Shown here in pieces: positions 1 to 12,450 of a stretch of 64,000 nt of DNA (position 1 is its first letter; every line of letters begins with the position of its first letter). Origin of the DNA: Zantedeschia hybrid cultivar (taxonomy: Eukaryota; Streptophyta; Magnoliopsida; Alismatales; Araceae); the NCBI GenBank assembly GCA_030544215.1, contig JARZZO010000001.1, forward strand, positions 65,711,956 to 65,775,955. The letters are read 5' to 3'. The notes under the pieces were generated by a model, which was given only the letters and a program-made list of their open reading frames with translations, was not told the DNA's origin and did not search any database. Both the position numbers and the translations under genes were made by a program.

Positions 1-1529
1 TATCTTCTCAAAATATTTGTCTATATGATAAAATTTAATATATTTGAGTTATATCTTTTATATTTTAGATAAATTTTAGTAATTATATTTTATTATATAC
101 ATGTGTAACTATGTATTTATGTATATATTTTTCATATATTCTCTATGTCATCATGTCCTATTTTTAAGATATTTTCGTATCCTCTTGTTTTAATCACTGT
201 CAGATGACCTCTATCTATTCAATCAAAATTGACTCAATCATTGATGTATCTGCATTTCAATATGAATATCCCATATATCTATATCTCTAGCTTCTTCATT
301 TTTCTAGTGGGATGTGGAATGGTAGAATGGTCTTTTTCTCTTTTTTGTCGTATTATTTCCTTGCTTTCATATTAAACCAGAGGAATGCCAAGCGTGTAAA
401 CTGGTCTAATATGCACCTTCAAATGCGTTTCCAACTCTTCTGTTCGATCAGAACAATTGAAATTGGAAATAGACTCGAAGTCATTTCTTTATGATTTTGC
501 TTTTGATTCCAAAATATTTATCAGTGTTAAATTTATGTTTAGACATCTTATTATATGATATAATCTATACATAACTTGATATGTTTTGAATCTAATTGAC
601 AAGTTTAATACTCATATTCAATTTAATACTTTGAATTATAAATATCAAAATAAAATTGCAAAAATCATTAGCTATGACTTAGCATCTCTTCTTCATGTTA
701 GAACATGCGACAAACGTATACGATTATTAGCATGAAATTTGATATACTATTCACCATGAAAACGAACATAAGAATATGTTAGTTTGTTACTAGTCAAGTA
801 ACCTTTTATAAATGTTATGTGAACCACTTGAACTGTTGAAAGCCATATGTTTGATATGTGCATTGACTAGAGCACCATATTTATTAAATTCATGTGATCA
901 TATGATCATTTGCTACTGATATTTGATTATTCACTTAAGACATGTTTTATTTGATAAAATATAACCCTATGAGCATGTTTTGAGCGATCATTTGGCATGT
1001 GCTATGTGTTAAAATGTTCCGAGCTAATACTACACGATTATGCACAATTTGATTTGTCAACTTTATCACATGAGAAGTAATGTGCAGAGCATAATACCTA
1101 CTAAAAGTGACAAGGACTGACTAGACCTACCAACAATTTTAGGGAAACTCAACTTGGATTTCAAGTTATAGAAAGATAAACTTAAGAACGTGGAATGTGG
1201 AAAGAAGATTAGTCATCACAAGTCAAATTAGTTTACTACATAAAATGAGGTAGTAAGTTAGAAAATTATGTCAATTTAATTCTTGAGGACTGGTATTGTA
1301 TTATTTATTATATTTGGTGGCACTTAATATGGTTATATAATTAGACATTGGATTTTAAAATGATGACGTTAGCATATTTCTTTATTTGGCTTATGAGTTC
1401 TTTTAGCATTCAACAATGTAATATTTTAATGAATTCTTCCCAACATGGAGTATTCCAATTTTGATGCTAGTCAAGTAGATCAAATTGGGATGTGAGAGAG
1501 AGAGAGATGAAGTTGGGTGATGTAACATG
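1..1529. other. AT-rich intergenic DNA, no gene seen
   Basis: Both strands hold only short open frames (under 80 codons) with no recognisable domain. The stretch is AT-rich with scattered homopolymer runs. I see no RNA gene, terminal repeat or target duplication here. Confidence 0.6.
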
Positions 1530-1769
1530 TGGAACAAGGAATATGGCATGTGAAGAAAGGAAACATGGAAAACTAAAACAGCAATGGGCATATAAAATAA
1601 AATAAAAATCATTTTACTATGAAATTATTAATTTGTTTTCTCATGGTGGAACAAGGAATATGGCATATCGGCATGTGAAGAAAGAAAACATGGAAAACTA
1701 AAACAACAATGGACATAAAAAATCAAAAAAAATATTTTACTATTAAATTATTAACTTGTTTTCTCATGG
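1530..1769. repeat. Tandem duplication, two units of about 120 bp
   Basis: Two adjacent copies each start with tggaacaaggaatatggcat and end with tttctcatgg. They occupy 1530-1646 and 1647-1769. The second differs by scattered substitutions and an extra 6-base stretch (atcggc) near its start, so the duplication is not recent. No coding function is visible. Confidence 0.85.
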
Positions 1770-4510
1770 TTTACTGGCTAAGGATATATTTGACAAAAGT
1801 TTTGGTTGAAAGTTATTTTGGCCCATATTTTTAATGCGAAAAACATTAAGTGAGTTGTCGCTATATTAGTCAAAAAATATTTTCTAGCAGCTTTTATCTC
1901 CATTTAGGAAGCTATAATTTGGAACTTTTGGTTGGAAGGCCTAGGTTGCGTGTGGCACAACTTCCACTTGCAAGCACTTCTAGGTTATACACGGCTATTT
2001 TAAGAGCACACTAGATCTTGGAAGTTATCTACATAGTTTTCTTATTAGTTTAGTGTGTTATAAGACCATCCTAATCCAACTTTTGCATTAGCTTGATTGG
2101 GTTTAGGCTGGGATCATTCCAAAGCACGCATGGCATACACATCCTCAAATCTGTGTGCATATTTCTTGACTGGATATGAATTCAAACGGGAAACTGGCCA
2201 AAACCAGATACCTGGCAATGCCCCTACGTAGAAAGGACAACTTCAAATACTGCTATTTGTGAGGCAAAATGATAGTAACCAGTGATATAGATGGCAAAAA
2301 CGGAAGCTTATAAGATGATCACCAATAACGAGAGAGGGAATGATAAGAGTTCTCAGGCTACACACCTATGAGGACGCCTTAAGAGGCTCGTCATAGAAGT
2401 TGTATTTAAAGAAAAAAAAGAAATCGGGATCAAACTCACCTCGGCTACCTACTTACTCGACCCCCACCCCAGCTGCAACCATCTGTAAGCTGCTACTGAC
2501 GTGCCGAGGGGAGCTCATGGTCAAACCCACCTCGAGGTCCTATGGTCCTGTGGCAGCAGGGGCCTTGGAGATGATTGAAGCTATCCTGCACCTTGTGCAG
2601 CCGAGCAGCTACAACAGGTGGTCAGTCTAACCCCTACCCGAACAGTCGAGGATTCCCCACTTCTGTTCCATTGCTGCAGGAGGATCGCCCAGAGCAGACA
2701 AATCTGCTGCCATAGGGATGTCTAGGCAAGAGAAAGGCAAATTCCAACGATAGAAAAATGGACTGCAGGAAAGACGGTTACGAGAACATTGCGAAGAGAA
2801 GAAAATAGATGAGGGAGGACTGCGACAGACTTGGAAGATGGACGAGGGACTTGCCTCAGGTCCCTCATGCAGGCTTGTGAGGATGATCTTGAGAAAGAGA
2901 TGCGGAAGCAGAATGAATCCTGCACTGCAGCGAGAAGAACAGAAGTCCCTGCTTAGATAAGAGTTTACACAAGAGTCTCGAGAGCGCCCCTTGTTCCCTT
3001 CAGCCGCAGCAGCCCATTCATCATTTGTCCTGTGGACTGTCGGTGCTCCTTCGGTGAAAGGGGATACAGGCTCCATGCACCAGTAGCAAGCAACAATTTG
3101 GAGAAAATAGCAATAGTCTCGTCATTAGTAACAAATTTCTCCAGTGGAAGAGAAAATCACTCCATGGAAAGTTTTTTTTTTCTTTTAAATTTTCCCTCCT
3201 TCCATGTGGAGTAGATTTACTCAAAAGTGAGTTCTCAAAAATAGCATTAACTTTGGGAGATACTTCTGAATGAAGTAGTGCTTTAGAAGCACTTTGGATA
3301 GATTCCCGAATGCTGTCCAGGTTTAGCTCCTTTTATAACACATTGTTCCCTGCCACAGAGAAGTATATTTGTCCATAACCACACCATGGCTTATAGTTCT
3401 TCATAGATATTAGTAACCTGCAATATTCTCGATTTTTTGGATGTTCAGCAGCAGAAGCAGAGGACATATCTTACTGGTGCATCTACCCCACTAAACTAGA
3501 CATTTGAACTAGCAACTTACATTACCAGGTATTCCATAAGAAACTGTACGTAATGTAATCAATAAAATAGTGTAAGAAAGTGAATAAATTTGCACTTATA
3601 CAAGCTCAGATACCTTGATGGCTTGATACAATATACAACAAACACAACAATTTAATAGAAAACAAGAAAACCATAGAAGCACATAAGAAACAAGAAAATT
3701 TGAACCTGCACATCATATTATTAGCCGACCACCAACTCTGTTAATCTTAACAGAGAAGAAAAATCAACAGCATTCATAGTTTCGTACCACGGATCGGTAT
3801 TGCCGTTCTAGCATATAACCAGCATATCACCATTGTGAACCCATGATCAGGAGCCAGCAGTAATTGGGAACAAGACAAATATTGCAACACAGATGCATGT
3901 GTAGAATTATAGAGTTCAATGCCATGTGCATATTGTGAACAATGAATACCTAAAGGGCATTTGTCACATCCATCAAAAACAGTAAATTCATTGTTTCACA
4001 TTCCGCTAGAGAAGGAAACACAAGTACATGGATCAGCATGACTGCACATAGCAAGACGAAAAAGATGCAAAAGGGGGAGAATGTAAGGCTGCAATAAAAC
4101 ATTTTCAATGCACCACCAGCTCATTAAAAGACTTTCAGCTGAAAACACCAAGTGCAATGTGCTAGTCAAAGGTTACAAAAAAACCTCAACTTCATTCTTT
4201 CACAGCTTAATTTCCAATTTGTCCAAAATTTTCGCCCTGGCAGTGCCAAGCCCGGATGGCAAAGGACAGTGTGCATTAGATTGACAGCCAGCATTTAAGA
4301 AAATCTGTCACAACCCAATCATGAATTCTAAACCAAATTTTCTCACCAGTGCTAAGATATTCCCAGGAAGCAACGCATTACATCGGCCTCCCAGTGCAAT
4401 GACAAGTGAACAAAGGTTTGCTAGGGCATCCCTCAGAAGCAATGCACCACAATGGCACCTGATTGCAGCGGCAAATACGCAAGGGTTCTCATGTGTTGGA
4501 TGAATATTTC

Positions 4511-4674
4511 ATGAAGATTCCACAAAGGTTTACCACAGGGATATACATCGCACTGATGTATAATGGGGGTGGTATTTTGTCTATAAAATAAAATATGGAC
4601 ACAGAATATACCATGAAGATTCCACGAAAGTTTACCAGAAGGATATACATATGCATGGCACTGATGTATGAAGG
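4511..4674. repeat. Diverged direct repeat, about 50 bp, two copies
   Basis: The string atgaagattccac is followed in both copies by a similar run ending in ggatatacat and cactgatgtat. The copies begin near 4511 and 4612, about 100 bp apart, with mismatches. Function unknown. Confidence 0.6.
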
Positions 4675-5598
4675 GTATACATGCAAATGCAAACCTAGGA
4701 TGGGTTTCATGCAGATTTGCTTTTAACAGGACAATAGATGCAAAAAAGATAATAAAAATAAAAACTCCCTAAAAATAAGGAAAGTGACATAGAAAACCAA
4801 TACTTCATTTAAAATCTAATCAAGGCACACGCATGAGTGAGATGTGCTTCTCGTCTCTATTACACCATTCCTCACAGTTGCCTCTTGCCCTCACATGGTC
4901 TTCATCATATTCATGATTATTTGTCTGTTCTTCATAAATCATGATCATGCTTACTGCCATATTTTAAGCAATTGGTAATGATGCAATGTCTACCACGCAA
5001 TCAGTGCCATTTCCACCTACAAATTCAGTGTGATAGATACATTGCCAATCAATGCCATTTCAACCATCAATTATCATCCACAATCACTGGCCTCCTTTTT
5101 TAATGATCCCAAAGATGAAAATAGGACTTTCAGAGAACATGCTATAGACCATATCAGGAAGTTGCATGTGTCTCACCTATCACACTGTTCATTACAGCTC
5201 CCACTCTGCATCAAATAAGTCTTTACCACTTCATGATTACTTGTCCATTCTTCACAAATATTTCTAAAGCATCATGCTCTTTGAAGCCTTTCCTTAATGC
5301 ACTTGATAACAGTACAATCTCCACCATCAATTACAATAAAGTTTCCTCCCGGTATCCAAAACCATAACTGGCTGTAGTACCTTTATCTCTCGACTGGCAG
5401 GTCTCTAAGCCCTGAAGACTCATCCAGTCACTGCCTAGACCATCCAGAAACAGTCTTGAGCCATCCATATCATTGCCCATCCATTTCTTTTAATACAGTG
5501 AAAGCAAAAGTAATGAGAATATCTTGGACAAAGATTACTTTGATCCATCATGGTTTTTCCTCAAAAAGCCAAAAACAACCAGGCTACATCAGAATCAA

Positions 5599-5647
5599 CT
5601 CATCCACATAAAATTTTTGCTAGCTCATCCACATAAAATTTTTGCTT
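5599..5647. repeat. Short tandem repeat, 2 x about 25 bp
   Basis: Two nearly identical copies starting ctcatccacataaaattttt stand next to each other at 5599 and 5624. They look like a local slippage duplication. Confidence 0.8.
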
Positions 5648-8232
5648 ACCTGCCACATGAGAAGTGCTTCAGAAAACAAGACCTGCCACTTCCCAGATAA
5701 ATCAGTTCAATTCAGTGTGCCAAAGGCCATGCAGTCCAACAGACACTCAAAATTTGGCCTCTTCTCAAACAAGACAAGGCTGTAAACGACAACGTCAATT
5801 CCAGAACCTACTATGACTAAAATGATCAGATTCAGGGGCAGAAATTATTTTCCCATCATACAATTGCATCTGTATCCAAGTTTGTTGTTTTATCTATATA
5901 AAAGATATATTTTTTCGGAATAAGGTGGGATATACCACCCTTGTATTATCTATAAATAGGGGTGACGCATATAGTCTTAAAACATTGAAATATTGTTCTC
6001 ATAATTCAATGTTCTATATTAAAATATAAGATTCCAGTACCTTTTCAATATGTTTCTGATAAGTTTCCAGTACTTTGAAATAGAATGGAAACAGCTCCAT
6101 GCGACTCCAAACCATTTACAGACCTGACAAAAACAGACCTAGTCAGCATGGCAAGGACCACCTGACACAAGAAAAACGTATTTTAAATTTTATAAATTGA
6201 CTGAAAATGACAAACTAAGAATAAACTAATTGTTAATTCAGAGTCTCAAGTTCCCACTATTAAATAAAAGTGATAGCTATTTTTTTCTTCATGTGGAATG
6301 TCAGAGATGCCACATGACATGTAACCACACACAACACCTCCAGTAACTCTTCCTCAACCAGAGCCCCACACCTGCCCAAAGCATCCATCAAGACAGACCC
6401 AAGCCTTGGCACAAATAGCTGCAAATGAGATCAGCCCTGGACCGAACTTAGATCATTTTATAGCCAAGTTGTCCCATTGTTTATAACCTCCAACCCCCCC
6501 TCCAAAAAAAAAAAAAAAGAAGAAGAAGAAAGAAACTCCTTCCCTCCACCTCACCCACCAATACAGATCAGCCAGATACAAGCCCCACTTGATGACTTGC
6601 TGCTTGTAACCACTCAAGATACAAGCACAATGGCGGAAAATGAGAACAGCCCAGGACTGAATCCAATCCTATCTCTATTTTTCACCTTGAAATCCATGTA
6701 CTCTAGCCTCTGGGTTTATGTCCCATCTAATCATTCACGTACTATATCTTAATTCAGTTTTGACCACCCACTGTTTATGCCTTTGGACTTTCTTCCCAAT
6801 AAAATAGAACTACCATTAATTATAACAAAAGCCAATCAAAACCTACATACTCTCGATGGCTGTAAATATTTAAATGATGATCATACTTGAATGACCAGAA
6901 AACCTTTCTGTTCATCCTTGTGAACTCTTTGCTCACATTCTGTGGCCACTGGCCAGCAAACGAAGAAGAAGCTTGTTCACGGTGGAGAAACACATGAAGT
7001 GTACAAATTGTCGATGGACAACTCTAGAAGATTAGACAAGAAAATATGAATTAAAAAGCAAAGAGCATCCTAAATGATGATACTTCTCTCCAAAAGCTGA
7101 AGAGTGACCTTTTTCTTTTTCTTTTTTCCTTTTCCTTTTGCACTTCCCTCTTAACAGATTCAAGTAATGAACAATGCTTTTCCAACTCCCATGTTGGCTA
7201 AAAATTAAGCCAAAGAAGTAGCTTCTTGTATTTTACTTCAGATTTCAAGGACTGTTTGTTCACTGATTGTTGCAAAGAAACCATTATCTCTTGAAATGAA
7301 TGTGCTGTACATTGATATGCAATTTCTTAAAGTTATTTTTATCATCTAGCTTTCAACATCTGGTTTCAATGCACAAACTTCCAACCCACACATTATAGCC
7401 GCAGCCACACATCTATTATCTACACAAGTGGTTTTGAAGGGATCCAGTGCAGTAACACATAGCATGATTGCACCAAATCCTGCACATACAGATCTTGAGA
7501 GTGTTTCTATAACTATTAAACTTCAAAGGTTCTAGCATCTTCAGTTCTAAGTTTACTCATATCTCCCCTGCTTTGCCAAAACAAAATGCACATTAAATTT
7601 TAAACACAGCAGTAGGTGGTATAGGAATGCATCCAAAAGTAGACGATGGAAAATCGGTGTTTAAAGGGGAAAGTAATTGATCAAAAAAGAGCAATCCATG
7701 TAAACAACTTCAGCAAAGAACAGGTTGGAAAGAAATCATGGAGAAGAGAACTAGTAGGTTAGGTTTCGGTGAAAATAGCATGGACCTCATTCAGAAGCAA
7801 TGAACCTGATTTAAAAGAACAAAAAAATATAATTATAAAGGTATCAAATAAAGGGGTTATTAAAGAAACGGCAGGTCAGGCTAAGCAATCAAAAAATTCC
7901 AAAGCCAACATCCTACTTACTCTCTCTGTACAGCATAAGCAGGAACCTCAACGTGTTCACTATAATTATTATATTAACTTATTGCCCAGGCCCAGCCGCG
8001 CAGCCATACTACAAGTATGAACCAACTTGCAACCTGCCAAGGAAACAGAGGTAAAGAGCACCAACATTTTTCTTTATCCTCATCGCATCATTTGCAAAGA
8101 TTTATGCATAGTTACATACAGATTCTTGAACCCAGCAATCATTAGTTCCTATATACATACGCCTTGCATCATCATCAAAAAAATTACATACCTTTCTCCT
8201 ATACCTATGATGTCCAGTATGGTACAAATGGA

Positions 8233-9199
8233 CTAAGAACAGGTGACCACCAGCCCACTCTGCACCCCCGCGACAAAATGGAACTGCTCGCTCCGGTCTA
8301 CCGTCTCCTTCACGGCCCGGTAGAACTCCACCCACGGGCACTCGTACGCGGCGGCGCCCCCTCCCAGGCCCCACTGGGGAAGGGAGAACCCGGGGCTGGG
8401 GCCCGCCGTGAACACGGGGGCGCACGCCGAGGCGGCCACCAGGTCCTGCACGGCGACGGACCCGGGTGGCGCCAGTTTGGGGAGGTTGAAGGCGAGGTTG
8501 TCGACGCGGTGCTCGTATATCTTGCCGCGGCCGTCGAGCTTGTACCTGGAGGTTCCCTGGAAGTGGCCCTTGGCCTCCCAGGGCACCCGGGGCACCCCGC
8601 TGAGGCTCCACCGGACCAGGATCACGTCGTCGGAGAGCTGCCAGATGCGCAGCACGTCCAGGGCGATCTCCCTGAAGAGGACGCGGCCGTGGAAGCGCAG
8701 CGCCCAGAAGATGCGGCGGTAGTTGTCGATGCCGTGGAAGGTGTTGAGCGGGTCCGCGAAGGTGATGTCCTCCCTGCCAACACCCACCAACACCAATGGA
8801 ATGACTGCAAGATTCGATTTTTATTAAGGCTCCGTGGCGCACGTACCTGTAGATGCCGTAGTTGAGGTCGCGGGAGAAGAGGGCGGGGAGGTCGTCGCGG
8901 AGGGTGCGGACGGCGGTGCCCAGGTTGAGGTAGAACTCGTCCCTCTCACTGTTGCTTCTGCCTCCGCTGCTACTTCTGCTGCTGCTGCTGCCGCTATGGT
9001 GGTGGCGGTGGGTGTCTTGCTTGGGTAGGCGCTGCTGCTGCTGCTGCTGCTTGTTGGCCGGGGTGGCGTTGTGGCGGTCGACGGCGACGTCGAGGTGACG
9101 GGGAAGCGTGGAAGAGGAGATGAGAGTGGGGCTGCGGGGGGGACGACGGCGTTGGAGGAAACCCGGGGAGGCGAAGAGGGTGGGGAGGAGGGAAGCCAT
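8233..9199 (-). CDS. DUF2358-family protein, two exons, probably plastid-targeted
   Basis: The ATG lies at 9199 (protein start MASLLPTLF). Exon 1 is 9199-8847, the intron 8846-8774 (ACAG|GTACGT ... TTGGCAG|GG) and exon 2 8773-8233, giving 297 residues. The N-terminus is basic and Ser/Pro/Arg-rich, then carries a Gln run encoded by a CTG/CAG repeat and a His/Ser-rich stretch. This looks like a transit peptide plus a low-complexity linker. From about residue 87 the sequence matches the plant DUF2358 family: a conserved LRDDLPALFSRDLNYGIYRE stretch spanning the splice junction, then DPLNTFHGIDNY, a W/R-rich beta region and a C-terminal ECPWVEFYRAVKETV. The family has a SnoaL/NTF2-like look, but its biochemical role is not established and I assign none. 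Reading straight through the intron gives a false 442-codon frame. Exon 1 is very GC-rich, as in many monocot genes. The family call is strong; plastid location is inferred. Confidence 0.88.
9031..9052. repeat. CTG/CAG trinucleotide repeat coding poly-Gln
   Basis: A run of gctgctgctgctgctgctgc lies inside exon 1 of the DUF2358 gene. It encodes a glutamine run on the minus strand and is likely to vary in length between individuals. Confidence 0.85.
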
Positions 9200-9373
9200 C
9201 CACCTCCGTCTCTGCTTCCGGTTGGGCTCCTCACGTCTTGCTGGTTTTGGCTTTTCGTTTATTTTAAAAAACCGAGTTTTTGGGTGGCCCGGAGTGCGGC
9301 GGCGAGTGAGGAGCTCGACGTCAAGGGCCGTACGTGGCGCACCTCGGCTCACAGCCTCATTTCTCTGCAAATT

Positions 9374-9540
9374 AGGATGCAAACGGGTCGGATGAGGTGC
9401 GGATCTAACATAGATCCTGACTGGATCCATTATTCTATATAAACTAATAATTAATTGGATAATCAGATCTTAGATTATCCTAACCTATAAACTAATAATC
9501 AGTCGAAATAATTGAATTATCGATTACCATTTGCATTCCT
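9374..9540. mobile_element. Short MITE-like element with inverted ends
   Basis: The stretch opens with aggatgcaaacggg and closes with ccatttgcattcct, which are imperfect inverted termini. The interior is AT-rich with repeated taaactaataat motifs. A related element with similar ends lies at 58592-58870. No clear target duplication is visible. It lies just upstream of the DUF2358 gene (minus strand) and may carry part of its promoter: tatatagaata on the minus strand near 9440 is a possible TATA box. Confidence 0.5.
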
Positions 9541-10063
9541 GCTGTTTGCAGAACTTGACTGTCAACAGGTGGTGTATTGTGATAACACTCAAGTTTATTT
9601 GTTGTCTACAGTAGTCTCTTTTTGTTGTTGTTGTCTAATATTTTATTTTATATTAAAAAATGCTGAAAATAATTAAGACTAGAGTATTTTAGTTTTGATA
9701 AGGGGACTTAACTCACATTTGAATGTGGATATCTGTTTTCACCTATACCTTTTACAGTAATATTAAAAAAGTGTCATGTCATATTAAACACTCTTGTATG
9801 CTCAATTTCAAATTTGTCATGTTCATTTTCATAGTATCCTATGTACCTCCACAGGATAACATATCTACCGAATATGTCATTTTGATGGGATATATGAAAT
9901 ACTTATACATATCAAATATACCATCAAAGTGTTAATTATGAATTATTATGCATATATTATGATGGATATAAGATAATATGTAAATAAGTATGACTTTTTT
10001 AAATTTACCATATAAGAGTGGTCAATATGAAATTATCTCTATTAGAAAAAAGTAGGTATTCAT

Positions 10064-10064
<1 letters not shown>
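9541..10064. other. AT-rich intergenic DNA
   Basis: No open frame above 70 codons, no recognisable RNA gene and no terminal repeat. Nothing further can be supported. Confidence 0.6.

Positions 10065-10100
<36 letters not shown>
10065..10100. repeat. (CT)n microsatellite
   Basis: About 18 uninterrupted CT dinucleotides, followed by an imperfect tttctctt tail. Confidence 0.95.
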
Positions 10101-10108
<8 letters not shown>

Positions 10109-10198
10109 ACACACACCCCATTCATGTCCAACCCTTGACCAATATATGGATACTACACACTTAAAAGTCATCATTAAAAATCCGCATTTCATTGAATA

Positions 10199-10724
10199 AC
10201 TACACGGATAATATATATAAGAGTTTTTACAAATAAACCCTATAAGATTTCATATTTGTAGATAACTCTTTGCATGATTCATATTTGCATATAACCGTCT
10301 TAATTACAATGATATTTACTTATAACCTATTTACTATGTGAGTTTACTTTGAATTTCACATGAATTAAAATATTGTTTCTATACATAGAATATGTGAAGC
10401 TAATTAAACGAAATTGTTAATAATATCTTCAATTAAAATACAAACACTTTACAAGAAAAAAGTACATAAACATTTATCCGTAAGTTTGTTGTATATATAG
10501 TTAACATCAAAAAAAATATTCTTATTTTTATGTAATAGAATTATTTTAACTCTGATAAAATTCAAGACAAACGACATAGTTAAAGGGGTTATATGCAAAT
10601 AGCATTATACTTAAGGGAATTATATGCAAATATGAATCATGTGGAAGGTTATCTATAAATATCAAATCTTGTAGGGGGTTATTTGCAAAAACCCCTATAT
10701 ACTATAACTCTATCATCTGTGTAG
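10199..10724. mobile_element. Foldback / long inverted-repeat MITE, about 525 bp
   Basis: The left arm (from ctacacggat through gagtttttacaaataa and gattcatatttgcatataa) recurs as an imperfect reverse complement in the right arm (tatgcaaatatgaatcat, then ggttatttgcaaaaacccc, and ctgtgtag at the end). Each arm is roughly 150-200 bp around an A/T-rich centre. It has no coding capacity. A related arm-like sequence occurs at 54969-55131. The superfamily cannot be fixed because I see no certain target duplication. Confidence 0.65.
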
Positions 10725-11741
10725 AAATTGAAGACTTGGAAGGCAACTACACAAAACGAGAATGTTTTTGTTATTTGGGCAATAACAATGAAGTGAAAAG
10801 GTGTAATTTTCCTTCACAAAGTTTAACAATAATTGTTAAAAGGAAAATTCAAATGTCCATGACCTATAACATCATACGATTAAAAGAGGCCCATATGCAC
10901 AATTCTTGTGCATTGAGAAGGCCAGATGCATCAAGAGTCGATTCAATGATCTAGCACTAACAACAACTGGATCAAAAATAACATCAGTCCTAACTCCAAT
11001 CTGGCAGGAATTAGCATCATCTTGTATAGCTATCAATGCATTAGAGTGTACATTAGTGGAATTCATCATTCTACGTGGCCCAAAAACACGGTGGCCCATG
11101 TCACATAATCCTTTGCCGTCGAGTCCGGGTCAGGTAAGTGCAAGTGAGAAGGGAACTGGGTTAGTACAAAGGTGAGGAGAGAGGTTAATAATAAAACACC
11201 TTGCGGAGAATTAAAAAAGTTATCTTTGATGGTCTTTTGCGAAAACTCTCTCTATGCATTTATTGGATCTCATCTTCACCTGTACTTGGAGGATCCCAAT
11301 TCTTCGCCGTCACTTGTGGCATTTAATAGACTCAAATCACCACCCAACCACACATAGCAAGGTACCTCCACATGCATTGTCCCATTTAGGTCAAGTTTGT
11401 TTGGGCTAAAGATGCGGAGTTTGTGTAAAGTTGAGGGCAGGTGAATTTTTTCACTATTTATTCTTTTTTAGGATCGTAGGAGAATCTAAAAAGAAGAAAA
11501 TATTTAAACGGATAATTGCCATGTATCCCTAATTCAAATTTTGAACATTATGAAGTATTTAAAAAGTTGATGAAACATATAAACATTTATTTGAGTTAAT
11601 GAGTTTTTTAGTTTCTCTCACTATCTTGAAGCAAAGGAATCTCTCCTTTAACCCAAACAAACGCTGCATTAATGGGTTATACACGAATATGGTATATTTT
11701 AAGGCACATGACACGAATGAATATAAAGAAGAAACAAAAGG
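10725..11741. other. Intergenic DNA, no gene seen
   Basis: Short open frames overlap on both strands without a recognisable domain. I see no repeat structure, promoter or RNA gene that I would defend. Confidence 0.55.
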
Positions 11742-12083
11742 AAAGCGAGCTCTGAACCAGCTGTCTAAGACAGTTGGTTCACCACCTCCCTTTCAAAAAG
11801 GAGGTCTCAGGTTCGATTCTAGTTGGGGCCTAAAAACCTCCCACTCATGCAGCACCCTAGTGTTGTTAGGAATCTTTATTCCCCTGGTATGTGGGATTAC
11901 TTTTCCATAAATCAAACGGATCTGGAAGTGTCGCCTAATTAGGCGGACCCATCGACCGAACCGGAATTATCTCCAACTCTGGAGGAAAATCTCGGGTTCC
12001 CGATTAAAACTCCGGTCGCTTGTAAATAGTTGTACATAATCGGCCTCTGGGCCCCTTCCAAAAAAAAAAGAAAAGCGAGCTCT
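11742..12083 (+). mobile_element. tRNA-derived SINE with 12-bp target duplication
   Basis: The body (11754-12071) is bounded by a perfect 12-bp direct repeat aaagcgagctct at 11742-11753 and 12072-12083. It opens with a tRNA-like head: an A-box-like tctaagacagttggttcacc and a clear B box ggttcgattc (internal pol III promoter). A tRNA-unrelated body follows, ending in an A-rich tail at 12060-12070. Head, body, tail and duplication in this order are diagnostic of a retroposed SINE. The A tail abutting the right duplication fixes the plus orientation. It encodes no protein and depended on a LINE for movement. Confidence 0.9.
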
Positions 12084-12171
12084 AGAATATATTTATGCCA
12101 TCTCGATGTGATGCTTGTACATAATTACATCACCCTAAGGTGACATACAAAGCCTATCAACTTGACCTCAA

Positions 12172-12450
12172 AGTATGATTTTTTTTTAATTTTTTTTTTT
12201 TTTTTTTTGACAATGTGACTTAGTGGTTACAGACCAAAGCATCCAACTCGAGGAGCTAAGATCGAATACGTCAAAGACAACAAGTAAACTGTCCAAGTAG
12301 ATGAAATTTCTGCTCAAAGAACGAATAGTTTTATGGAAAAGCCCCTCGCCTGCACACAACGCGGACATGATCAATCCCGCGTCCTCCCGCCTTCTGTGCG
12401 GAAGGGTGCACCACCACTCTATGTGCGCGCGTGCGACCCCTCAGTATGAT
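12172..12450 (-). mobile_element. Second SINE candidate, minus orientation
   Basis: A direct repeat agtatgat at 12172-12179 and 12443-12450 brackets a 263-bp segment. At its left edge is a long T tract (an A tail on the minus strand). On the minus strand the head shows an A-box-like agagtggtggtgcacc and a weak B-box-like cgggattgatc. The 8-bp duplication could be chance and the boxes are degenerate, so the call is tentative. Confidence 0.45.

Larger units (their letters stand above)
1770..8100. other. Long intergenic stretch, no supported gene
   Basis: The longest open frames are 149 codons (minus, 2627-3076) and 91 codons (plus, 6477-6752), and neither shows a domain I recognise. 2400-3230 is richer in GC than its surroundings and could be a decayed exon or transposon fragment, but I cannot name it. 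Further on there are A-rich tracts (near 6500) and short duplications listed separately. Confidence 0.5.

Noticed and set aside
2627..3076. 149-codon minus frame in a GC-richer island
   Set aside because: No recognisable motif, no splice partners that I can defend and a competing frame inside it. I could not support a gene.
8164..8865. 233-codon plus-strand frame opposite the DUF2358 gene
   Set aside because: It is a shadow of the GC-rich exons on the other strand and has no recognisable domain.
8102..9430. Single 442-codon minus frame across the DUF2358 gene
   Set aside because: It runs through a GT-AG intron and then leaves the conserved frame; the spliced model restores the family sequence in both exons.
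11810..11830. tRNA gene suggested by ggttcgattc
   Set aside because: The surrounding sequence does not fold as a complete tRNA, and the A tail and 12-bp flanks show a SINE.
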